Positions 8,553 to 17,027 of a stretch of 32,576 nt of DNA are shown piece by piece; within the stretch, counting starts at the first letter, position 1; every line of letters begins with the position of its first letter. Below the pieces are notes generated by a model. It had not been told where the DNA came from and ran no database searches. It saw only the letters and a list, made by a program, of their open reading frames with translations. Location of the stretch: NCBI GenBank assembly GCA_905193145.1, contig CAJJNP010000014.1:1-32576 (forward strand), given 5' to 3'. Source of the DNA: an uncultured Odoribacter sp. GTDB lineage: Bacteria; Bacteroidota; Bacteroidia; Bacteroidales; Marinifilaceae. Both the position numbers and the translations under genes were made by a program.

Positions 8553-10577
8553 ATGAAGAAAATTGTAAAAAGTATATTTATGGCTGCGCTGTCAATGATG
8601 GTATGCACATCTTGTGAAAGCTATTTTGACAGTGTTCCTTCCAATGTGGTTTCTTTGGATGCTGTTTTTTCGAATCGAGGACTGGCATTACAGTGGCTTT
8701 CCAACACATACTCTTATTTGCCGGATGAAACTAGTCAGAATTATACGGGCGGTGATGACGAAACAAAAGGAATTTGGACACCTGCTTGCTTGGAAGCAAA
8801 GTTACCATGGGATCAATGTAATTCTAATCATATTAATTTAGGTACTTTATACCCTTCTACCGGCTATGTGGAGAATATGTGGAAATCTTATTATAAAGGT
8901 ATTCAAAAAGCAAATATTTATATGGCCAATATTGATCGTTGTACGGCAATGGAAGAATACGAACGCTTGTGGTCTAAAGCTGAGGCACGTGCTTTACGTA
9001 GCATTTATTACTATAATTTGTTTAAGCTATATGGTCCGTTTGTCATTATTGGAGATGAAGTATTTGATGTTGAAGGAGATGTGGAGGCGATGATGCGTGA
9101 ACGTAGTTCGGTAGATGAATGTGTAGATTATATGGTAGGTGAGTTCGACGCAATTCTATCTGAAGGTAGGTTAAAGTCCCACTTTGGGGAAGATGGGGCT
9201 ATGAATCCGCAATTTGCTGGTAATATTACCAAAGAAGCGGTAGAAGCAATCCGTTCGGAGCTTTTATTGTATGCCGCCAGTCCATTGTTTAATGGCGATT
9301 CTTACTATAAGAATTTGACAAATGTTGATGGAAAGCATCTTTTTCCACAAACTTATAGTAGAGAAAAATGGGAAAAAGCTAAGACCGCTGCTGAGAATTT
9401 TATGAAAAACAATCCAGGTTTTCAATTATTGTATTTGGACAAAAAAGGGGCGGCGACGTCAGACGTAGCTTCTTCATGTCCATATACATCTGTAACTCAA
9501 GCTTCATTGGGGCGGACGGAGAATACGGAAATGATTTTTTTTAGGACAGGAGGCGAGTGGAACATTTATTATACAATGACCCCTAAGCACAGTGGAATAA
9601 CGAATGCTCAATCTGGCGGTGGAGCTTTGGCTGCACCTTTGCAGATGATAGATTTGTTTTTTACGGAAAACGGGCTCAGTATAGAAAAAGATCCTGAGTA
9701 TTTTACTTACACAGATGATGATTTAACGGCAGCGGGTGCTGCTGCTAAAATGACGAGTCAGACAGTTCATCAGAATCCGTTTTCTAAGGTTGTTTATTTC
9801 AGACCGGATTCAAAACATAAAATCATGAAGCAGTTCTATAATCGTGAACCTCGTTTTTATGCTGCATTTACATTCCAGAATCGTAGATGGGATTTAGATG
9901 ATAAGCTGGTTTATTATACGGATTTCTCTTTAAATGGAAACTCCGGACAGGCGAAGAATGGACATGATTATCCAAGGTCTGGTGTATTGGTACGTAAAAA
10001 AAGGACAAATGTTTCAGGAGTGAATTATTATGTTTATATCCGTCTTTCTGAGATTTATTTGAATTATGCCGAAGCGTGTTGTGAATTGGACGATATAGGT
10101 ACGGCTATAAACTATGTGAATAAGATTCGTTTGAGAGCCGGTATCCCGGAATATAAAGGTTTGTTGGCTGAAGACTTAACTCCGACAGATAAACGTGGGT
10201 TTGAACGAATTACCTTGGATTCATATGATAAGGAATTTGTGAAAAAAGTGATTTATCGTGAACGTCTTCTTGAGTTGTCCTATGAAAATCATCATTATTT
10301 TGACGTACGTCGTTGGGGGGTAGCCGATATGGCAACCGGTGATGGCTGGATTTATCCGTCATGGCATAATGGTGGTGAAGGAGGTGACATGGTCGGATTT
10401 GATGTTACTGTAGATATGGCCTCAGACGATGCAAAAGATCCATTACTTTTCTATAAACGTAAGGTTTGGGAAACACGTGTTTATTCAAAACGTATGAGCC
10501 TCTTTCCTATTCCTCAAACGGAGATTAATAGAAATGCTCGGATTGTACAGAATACCGGATGGGAAACTGAAATGTAA
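8553..10577 (+). CDS. SusD/RagB-family surface glycan-binding lipoprotein
   Basis: The 674-residue product is the lid lipoprotein that sits on SusC and captures oligosaccharides. The N-terminus carries a lipoprotein signal with the acceptor Cys at residue 21 (MVCTSC). The mature start CESYFDSVPSN is typical of SusD. Tetratricopeptide-type helices are visible (WSKAEARALRSIYYYNLFKL). The C-terminal half has the diagnostic IRLSEIYLNYAEAC, AINYVNKIRLRAGIP and RERLLELSYENHHYFDVRRW, then LFPIPQTEINRNARIVQNTGW. At 674 residues it is longer than many SusD proteins, with extra loops in the middle. It follows susC with a 37-base gap; a hairpin about 120 bases after its stop may end the transcript. Confidence 0.94.
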   Translation: MKKIVKSIFMAALSMMVCTSCESYFDSVPSNVVSLDAVFSNRGLALQWLSNTYSYLPDETSQNYTGGDDETKGIWTPACLEAKLPWDQCNSNHINLGTLYPSTGYVENMWKSYYKGIQKANIYMANIDRCTAMEEYERLWSKAEARALRSIYYYNLFKLYGPFVIIGDEVFDVEGDVEAMMRERSSVDECVDYMVGEFDAILSEGRLKSHFGEDGAMNPQFAGNITKEAVEAIRSELLLYAASPLFNGDSYYKNLTNVDGKHLFPQTYSREKWEKAKTAAENFMKNNPGFQLLYLDKKGAATSDVASSCPYTSVTQASLGRTENTEMIFFRTGGEWNIYYTMTPKHSGITNAQSGGGALAAPLQMIDLFFTENGLSIEKDPEYFTYTDDDLTAAGAAAKMTSQTVHQNPFSKVVYFRPDSKHKIMKQFYNREPRFYAAFTFQNRRWDLDDKLVYYTDFSLNGNSGQAKNGHDYPRSGVLVRKKRTNVSGVNYYVYIRLSEIYLNYAEACCELDDIGTAINYVNKIRLRAGIPEYKGLLAEDLTPTDKRGFERITLDSYDKEFVKKVIYRERLLELSYENHHYFDVRRWGVADMATGDGWIYPSWHNGGEGGDMVGFDVTVDMASDDAKDPLLFYKRKVWETRVYSKRMSLFPIPQTEINRNARIVQNTGWETEM

Positions 10578-10691
10578 TCGAATGTTCTTTCAATTAAGTA
10601 TTGTGTTGGATTCTTTGATCTAAAATATTGATCGTTTAGTTTTTCACTTGGAGAGTGTGTTGTAAAATCAATTTGTTTCTTGTGGCTTGAT

Positions 10692-10736
10692 AGCACATGG
10701 TGCTGGATTTACAGCACATTCTCTTCTTGTTTTAAA
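10692..10736 (+). terminator. Possible terminator with alternative hairpins after susD
   Basis: GTGCTG (10700-10705) and CAGCAC (10712-10717) form a perfect 6-base stem around GATTTA, followed by a pyrimidine-rich run (TTCTCTTCTTGTTTT, ending near 10734). AGCAC at 10692-10696 can instead pair with GTGCT at 10700-10704, so two mutually exclusive hairpins share an arm. This may be a weak terminator or attenuator between susCD and the enzyme genes. Confidence 0.35.
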
Positions 10737-10757
10737 ATACATAGTTTAAGTTAAGAA

Positions 10758-13040
10758 ATGAAGAAGAGGTATATTGTAATTATATTGTTTTTGGGTATTT
10801 TTTATTCAGTGTCGGCAGCTTTGAGAAAGCAGCCGGTGGAGTACGTCAACCCTTTAGTAGGTACTGATTCCAAATTTGAATTGTCAAATGGAAATACCTA
10901 TCCGGCTATTGCTATGCCTTGGGGGATGAATTTTTGGACTCCTCAAACAGGAAGGATGGGAGAAGGATGGACGTATACGTATTCGTCCGACAAAATTCGT
11001 GGATTTAAGCAGACACACCAACCGAGCCCATGGATTAATGATTATGGACAATTTTCTTTGATGCCGATTACTGGGAAGCCTGTTTTTGATCAAGATGCAA
11101 GGGCAAGCTGGTTCAATCATAAATCAGAGATTTCCAAACCTTATTACTACCGTGCATATTTGTCCGATTATGATGTTGTGACCGAAATTGTACCGACAGA
11201 ACGAGCTGCCATGTTCCGGTTTACTTTCCCTGAGAGTGAAAGCTCATATGTTGTGATCGATGCGTTTGATAATGGATCGTATGTAAAAGTAATACCGGCA
11301 GAGAATAAGATCATCGGATATACAACGAGAAATAGCGGTGGTGTTCCTGATAACTTTAGGAATTATTTTGTTATCGTTTTTGACAAGCCTTTTTCTTATA
11401 AGGCGGTAGTGGGAGGTAATGAGATTCGTAAAAATGAATTAGAGGTAAAAGAAAACCATGCCGGTGCGATTATTGGATTTGCCACAAAAAATGGAGAAAC
11501 GGTAAAGGTACGTGTGGCTTCCTCATTTATTAGTTTTGATCAAGCCGAATTAAATCTGCAAGAGTTAGGAAACCTTTCATTCGAGCAGTTGCAAGCAAAA
11601 GGGAAGAAACGCTGGAATGAGGTATTAAGTAAAGTAGAAATAGAATCAGATAATGAAGATCGTTTACGTACATTCTATTCATGTTTGTACCGTTCAGTGT
11701 TGTTTCCTCGCATGTTTCATGAAATTGACGCAAAAGGGAATGTAGTGCACTATAGTCCGCATAATGGAAAAATTCTTCCTGGGTATATGTTTACTGATAC
11801 TGGTTTTTGGGATACATTTCGTTGTTTACTTCCATTTATCAATCTTGTTTATCCTTCTGTAGGAGCACAAATGCAGGAAGGTTTTCTAAATTCTTATTTG
11901 GAAAGCGGTTTTTTCCCCGAATGGGCCAGTCCGGGACATCGGGATTGTATGGTCGGCAATAATTCTGCATCAGTAGTAGCAGATGCCTGTATGAAAAATA
12001 TAATAAAGAAAGAACCGGAAAAAATGTATGAAGGTTTATTGTATGGAGCTAACCATTCACATCCATCGGTAAAATCCTCAGGACGTTTAGGGTATAAGGA
12101 ATACAATGAATTGGGGTATGTTCCTTACCATATCAATCAGAGTGCTGCCCGTACATTGGAATATGCTTATAATGACTGGTGTATTTATCAGATGGGGAAA
12201 AAATTGAATCGCCCTTCGGAGGAGTTGGAAGTATATAAAAAACGCAGCTTAAATTACAAGAATTTGTTTAATAAACCTTTTAATTTAATGAGTGGTCGTG
12301 AGGCTAATGGTCATTTTCAGCCCAATTTTGAGCCGGTGAAGTGGTGGGATGCTTTTACAGAAGGTAATAGTTGGCATTATTCATGGTCTGTATTTCATGA
12401 TGTTCAAGGACTAATTGATTTGATGGGAGGAGAGAAGGCATTTGTGAATATGCTTGATTCCGTATTTATTATGCCACCTATATTCGGTGCTAATTCAGAT
12501 ACACGTGGAAGTCTTGTACATGAGATGCGCGAAATGCAAGTGATTGATATGGGACAATACGCACATGGTAATCAACCTATTCAGCACATGATTTATTTAT
12601 ATAATTATGCTGGCGAGCCGTGGAAAACTCAATATTGGATCAGAGAGGTACTGACTCGTTTGTATACACCGGCTCCTGATGGATATTGCGGTGATGAAGA
12701 CAATGGTCAGACATCGGCATGGTATGTTTTTTCTGCTTTAGGGTTCTATTCTGTTTGTCCGGGATCGGATCAATATGTTTTAGGTGCACCTTTGTTTAAA
12801 AAGGCGGTTATCCATTTGGAGAATGGAAAGAAAATTCAAATTTCTGCTCCGGAGAATAGTGATAAAAGTCGTTTTGTACAAGAAGTCAAATATAATGGTA
12901 AAAATTACAGTAAAAATTTCTTGGTTCATTCTTCGCTGCTCAATGGTGCCGACATCCAGTTTCGTATGGGGGATAAACCTAATAACAAACGTGGGATCAA
13001 TAAAGCCGATTATCCCTATTCACTGTCAAATGAAAAATAA
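10758..13040 (+). CDS. GH92 exo-alpha-mannosidase
   Basis: This 760-residue secreted enzyme belongs to GH92, calcium-dependent exo-acting alpha-mannosidases that invert configuration. A signal peptide covers about 1-21 (ending SVSAA). The N-terminal beta-sandwich begins VEYVNPLVGTD with NGNTYP at 44-49 and PWGMNFWTPQ just after. The (alpha/alpha)6 catalytic domain holds HEMREMQ (Glu589 and Glu592), GQYAHGNQP, then GDEDNGQTSAWYVFSALGFY (Asp646, Asp648). In characterised GH92 enzymes the acid is a Glu in the HEM region and the base an Asp in the GxED region. The motif usually written GNEP reads GNQP here, which may bear on linkage preference; I cannot assign alpha-1,2, -1,3 or -1,4. It lacks the C-terminal sorting tail found on its neighbours. 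The GH76 gene follows after only 8 bases, so the two are cotranscribed. Confidence 0.92.
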   Translation: MKKRYIVIILFLGIFYSVSAALRKQPVEYVNPLVGTDSKFELSNGNTYPAIAMPWGMNFWTPQTGRMGEGWTYTYSSDKIRGFKQTHQPSPWINDYGQFSLMPITGKPVFDQDARASWFNHKSEISKPYYYRAYLSDYDVVTEIVPTERAAMFRFTFPESESSYVVIDAFDNGSYVKVIPAENKIIGYTTRNSGGVPDNFRNYFVIVFDKPFSYKAVVGGNEIRKNELEVKENHAGAIIGFATKNGETVKVRVASSFISFDQAELNLQELGNLSFEQLQAKGKKRWNEVLSKVEIESDNEDRLRTFYSCLYRSVLFPRMFHEIDAKGNVVHYSPHNGKILPGYMFTDTGFWDTFRCLLPFINLVYPSVGAQMQEGFLNSYLESGFFPEWASPGHRDCMVGNNSASVVADACMKNIIKKEPEKMYEGLLYGANHSHPSVKSSGRLGYKEYNELGYVPYHINQSAARTLEYAYNDWCIYQMGKKLNRPSEELEVYKKRSLNYKNLFNKPFNLMSGREANGHFQPNFEPVKWWDAFTEGNSWHYSWSVFHDVQGLIDLMGGEKAFVNMLDSVFIMPPIFGANSDTRGSLVHEMREMQVIDMGQYAHGNQPIQHMIYLYNYAGEPWKTQYWIREVLTRLYTPAPDGYCGDEDNGQTSAWYVFSALGFYSVCPGSDQYVLGAPLFKKAVIHLENGKKIQISAPENSDKSRFVQEVKYNGKNYSKNFLVHSSLLNGADIQFRMGDKPNNKRGINKADYPYSLSNEK

Positions 13041-13048
13041 TTAATGTT

Positions 13049-16000
13049 ATGAAGAAGATTCTATTATCAGCTTCTTTTCTTCTGATCACAGGATATATGT
13101 TCGCCACGGATTTAATTTCCGGGCAAACATATAGGCTTTCTTTGGGAGAAAAAGTCTTATCTGTAAAAGATGGTTCTCTGGCCAATAATTCGGATGTAGT
13201 CAGTTGGACGGAAACGAATGTGAATGCTCAGCGATGGGTACTTGTGTCCGGAGAAGGGAAAGGTTATCAATGGATGAATGCATATACTGGTCAATACCTT
13301 GCTTGTAGAGGAAATGTTATTTCCGGAGCGCAGATTTGTCAAATGATTTCTGGGGAGTCGGCTGCTACTTGGGAGATTGTGCCAGTTAAAAATCAGGCTG
13401 ATTTATATTATATAACTCAGTCTGGGCTTTTTTTGGAAGTTGCTGATGTGGATTCAGATGGAGAAAGTGTGCGATTGAGTACCAAGAAAAGTGGGACATT
13501 GGCTGAACGTCAGATGTGGAAACTTGAAGTGGTAGAAGCACAGCCGAATTATTTGACAGAAGCAACCCGGGATGCAATGATGGAAGGATGGAAAAAAAAC
13601 TACTATAATGACAGTCAGGGGCGCTTGGGTGAAGGTGGTTTTTGGGGAGATGCCGAGATGTTTGAGGTGGTTTTGGACGCTTATGAAGTTACAGGAGATA
13701 TTCAATATAAAACAATGTTCGATAAGCTACATGCTGATTTTATTGCGCGTCAGGGGAATAATTGGGAGTCCAACGACTTTAATGATGATATTGCCTGGAT
13801 TGTTATAGCCAGTGTACGAGGATATTTAATGACCGGGAAACAAAGTTATTTAGATGTGGCAAAATCTAATTTTGATATGATGTATGAACGGGCAGCCGTA
13901 CTTCCGCATGATATGCTTATTTGGAATGCAAGTGAGAATCCTTATGGAACCAACTCTTGCATAAACGGTCCGGCTGGAGTTGCTGCTTGTTATTTGGCAA
14001 TAGCTACAGGAGATGAGAGCTATTATGAAAAGGCACGGAAAACATATGCTGCACAACGTGAATATTTATATAAACCCTCTACAGGACAGGTGTATGATAG
14101 TTTTACTTGGCAGAAAGGAGTACCTTCAAATTATAATACTTGGGCATCAACGTATAATCAAGGTACTTTTTTAGGGACTGCCGTTATGCTGTATAATCAT
14201 TATGGAGACGAACAGTATAAAGAGGATGCCCAAATGATAATGAAGTATACCCGTGAACAGATGTGTAATGAATTTGGTGTTATAAAAGTTTGTCAGGGAG
14301 TTGTTGATGATCAGGGAAAATTAGTCGGTGATTTACCAGGATTCAAAGGAATTCTTATGCGCTATGTACGTCGTTTCATGGTTGATCTGTATCAGCCGGA
14401 TTGTGCAGAATGGATGGCGATAAATGCTTTTCAGGCATATAACAACCGAAACTCTGACGGAGTATCCTGTACAGCTTGGCTGACAAAGACTGTGGAAGAG
14501 TATACGACCTATGTTCCTTTTACCAATTATAATAAAGATCCATTCGGTCCTTCTACAGCTGTTTCTGCTGCTTTCAACTCATATATAGGTGATAAAACAG
14601 TTCGCAAAGATGCTTTTAGAGGAATAGAAGCAGAGAATTTTGATTATTTGAAAGGCATTTATACGTTGTCGGTAGATGGTGTCGATTCTCCGGTAATGGG
14701 AGGGGATAATATGGCTGCGGCTGCGTATACGGGATATCATAATGTTGATTTCGGACCTTATTATGCCAAGAGCCTTGAATTTAGGGTTTTACCTCAAAGA
14801 CCGAATAGTAAAATCGAAGTTTATTTGGATAGTCCGGATGGCGAATTGTTGGGTACGGTTACCTTACCTAATGAGCAGGAGTGGCAGACTGTTGCGTTGG
14901 AATTGTTGAAGCCTTTGGATGGGATGCGTAATATTTATTTGAAATATACCAGAGGAACGGGTGCAGCTAAATTGCAGCTCGATAATTTCCAATTTAAGCA
15001 AGAAGGATATACTTCGCAAGATATTACTGATAATGGAGGTACGCTTACCACCTCAGTAGAAGTTAGTACCAAGTTACCGGGTGTTGGTGCTGTAATTGAT
15101 AATCAAGTAACTACTGCACTTGTCGGTACAGTTTCCGGAGATGCTTGGATTCAGTATCAGTCGCCTTATCCGGTGGTTCTGAAGGGGTATCTGTTGGTAG
15201 CAGCAGAAGGAACACAAGAAGGAGACCCCAAATCTTGGAAATTGCAAGCTTCCGAGGATGGGAAAAGGTGGATTGATGTGGATACTCAAAATAATCAGAC
15301 GTTTGAGACACGCTATCAGAAAAAACAATATGATACTTCTGTAGTGGAGGCTTATACGTATTTCCGTTTATTTGTTTCAGATAGGCAAGGTAATGGTGAT
15401 CGTTTTCAATTGGCAGAATGGCAACTGTTTGGTACGGCTTTAGCTGATAATTGTATTACTACAGATGGGGGTATGATTTCTGCACAGTATTCCGATGGCA
15501 TTGAGAAACTGATTGATAAGGATGTGATTTCTACATATCGGACAAACGCTTCAGATTTCTGGGTCGAATATGAGGCAGAAGCTGCCTATACTCCTTTATT
15601 TTATAGTATCACTACTGCAGATACTCCGGAGAGTGACCCTAAGTCATGGATTCTATATGCTTCTAAAGATAGTAACACATGGATCAAAATGGATCAGAGA
15701 ACCGGACAGTTGTTCCCTTATAGAGGAGCTACTTATACATATTCGTTCACCACCTCTCCTTCTACAATAGATTCTGAATATACTTATTTCAAGCTACATG
15801 TCACAGAAAATAATGGGGCATCTGATACCCGTTTAGCTGAATGGCAGTTGATGGGGAGATATGTGTCTCAGACCTTTTATAATGACATTACTGCAAATGG
15901 TGGCGAACTGACTTCTTCATTGAATGAGGCCATCAACTCGGAGACATTGAAAAGACTGACGGATAATGATGGGAATACGTTTTATACGTTTGGTGGTGAT

Positions 16001-16981
16001 GTTGCACCGTGGATCGAATATAAATCGTCTATAGAAGTTAAATTGAAAAGTTTTTCAATCGTATCTGCTGATGAACCGGATAAAGATCCCGTCATGATTA
16101 AAGTTGAATACAAAAATGAAGGAGATGCTCGGTTCAAGAGAGCATTCAGAGGGGAAGTGGCATTTACGAAAAGGAATGAACGTGTTTATGTCTCTTGTCC
16201 TCGTGTGGTTTCCGGGCAATGTTTTCGTTTGACGATTGAGACTGTCTCCGGTGAAGGTAATGAGGCTAAAATAGCCGAATTTGAATTGTATGGTAATGGA
16301 ATTCTTGCTGACGATTTAACTTCGGTAGCTACGATAACGCCTCAATATGAGAGTGAAAACCCAGAAGAGACAGCTGATAAGTTGATTGATAAAGATGTGG
16401 ATTCCAAATATTGTGGTCCGTTCTCTTCTCTGTCTGCGTGGATTTGTTGTGAAGTACCAGAGCCTGTAAAAGTGAATATGTATAGTTTGACTTCCGGAAA
16501 TGATAATGAAGGACGTGATCCGAGAAGTTGGGTTTTAGAAGCTTCAAATGATGGGGTGGACTGGGTGACTATCGATTCTCGTTCGAACCAGTCGTTCAGC
16601 GATCGTCAGATTACTCAATACTACACTTGCAACCAAGAAGGACAGTCCTATTCTGATTTTCGTTTGCGAGTGACAGAGAATCATGGAGAGGGTATGCTGC
16701 AGTTGTCTGAGTGGCAATTGTTTGTAGATTTGAGCGTGGGCATTGAATCCGAAACAGCTATTGAGGCTTTTGTAGATATTCGCATAATAAATAATAGATT
16801 ATATATAGATGTGCCCGAAACCGCACAAGTGCAAGTCTGTGATCTTACCGGAATGTTAATACATGATGAGAAAATACAATCAGGTGTGTCTTATATCCCG
16901 ATGGCAAATCTGAATGGGGGTATGTACATTGTACGGATACAACTCTCTAACCGGACTATTTCCCGGAAATTTATAAAATAA
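13049..16981 (+). CDS. Multidomain GH76 alpha-1,6-mannanase-like enzyme
   Basis: The 1310-residue product combines a GH76 catalytic domain with several binding domains. Order: signal peptide (1-19, MFA/TD); a ricin-like beta-trefoil (about 22-165, repeated QRW and QMW motifs); GH76 (about 170-520); a CBM6-like domain (about 525-655, GIEAENFDY... LQLDNFQF); four F5/8 type C (discoidin)-like domains (about 658-799, 800-940, 945-1085, 1086-1230), three with DP[KR]SWxLxAS and most ending AEWQLFG-like; and a type A sorting-like tail (about 1235-1310, GGMYIVRI...RKFIK). GH76 enzymes cleave alpha-1,6-mannan backbones with an adjacent Asp pair; NDFNDDIAW places these at Asp246 and Asp247. It starts 8 bases after GH92, matching the known GH92/GH76 partnership in alpha-mannan PULs. 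The number of appended lectin-type domains is unusually high. Confidence 0.87.
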   Translation: MKKILLSASFLLITGYMFATDLISGQTYRLSLGEKVLSVKDGSLANNSDVVSWTETNVNAQRWVLVSGEGKGYQWMNAYTGQYLACRGNVISGAQICQMISGESAATWEIVPVKNQADLYYITQSGLFLEVADVDSDGESVRLSTKKSGTLAERQMWKLEVVEAQPNYLTEATRDAMMEGWKKNYYNDSQGRLGEGGFWGDAEMFEVVLDAYEVTGDIQYKTMFDKLHADFIARQGNNWESNDFNDDIAWIVIASVRGYLMTGKQSYLDVAKSNFDMMYERAAVLPHDMLIWNASENPYGTNSCINGPAGVAACYLAIATGDESYYEKARKTYAAQREYLYKPSTGQVYDSFTWQKGVPSNYNTWASTYNQGTFLGTAVMLYNHYGDEQYKEDAQMIMKYTREQMCNEFGVIKVCQGVVDDQGKLVGDLPGFKGILMRYVRRFMVDLYQPDCAEWMAINAFQAYNNRNSDGVSCTAWLTKTVEEYTTYVPFTNYNKDPFGPSTAVSAAFNSYIGDKTVRKDAFRGIEAENFDYLKGIYTLSVDGVDSPVMGGDNMAAAAYTGYHNVDFGPYYAKSLEFRVLPQRPNSKIEVYLDSPDGELLGTVTLPNEQEWQTVALELLKPLDGMRNIYLKYTRGTGAAKLQLDNFQFKQEGYTSQDITDNGGTLTTSVEVSTKLPGVGAVIDNQVTTALVGTVSGDAWIQYQSPYPVVLKGYLLVAAEGTQEGDPKSWKLQASEDGKRWIDVDTQNNQTFETRYQKKQYDTSVVEAYTYFRLFVSDRQGNGDRFQLAEWQLFGTALADNCITTDGGMISAQYSDGIEKLIDKDVISTYRTNASDFWVEYEAEAAYTPLFYSITTADTPESDPKSWILYASKDSNTWIKMDQRTGQLFPYRGATYTYSFTTSPSTIDSEYTYFKLHVTENNGASDTRLAEWQLMGRYVSQTFYNDITANGGELTSSLNEAINSETLKRLTDNDGNTFYTFGGDVAPWIEYKSSIEVKLKSFSIVSADEPDKDPVMIKVEYKNEGDARFKRAFRGEVAFTKRNERVYVSCPRVVSGQCFRLTIETVSGEGNEAKIAEFELYGNGILADDLTSVATITPQYESENPEETADKLIDKDVDSKYCGPFSSLSAWICCEVPEPVKVNMYSLTSGNDNEGRDPRSWVLEASNDGVDWVTIDSRSNQSFSDRQITQYYTCNQEGQSYSDFRLRVTENHGEGMLQLSEWQLFVDLSVGIESETAIEAFVDIRIINNRLYIDVPETAQVQVCDLTGMLIHDEKIQSGVSYIPMANLNGGMYIVRIQLSNRTISRKFIK

Positions 16982-17027
16982 AATTACGGCATTCTATTAT
17001 GTTAATCATAGTTGTAAATCAAATATC

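Noticed and set aside
10578..10757. Consensus promoter for the GH92 gene
   Set aside because: Only a partial box (TAGTTTAA near 10742) is present, without a convincing -33 partner, so it is not listed as a promoter.
12784..13044. 86-residue plus-strand frame at the end of GH92
   Set aside because: Overlaps conserved GH92 coding sequence in another frame and has no recognisable domain.
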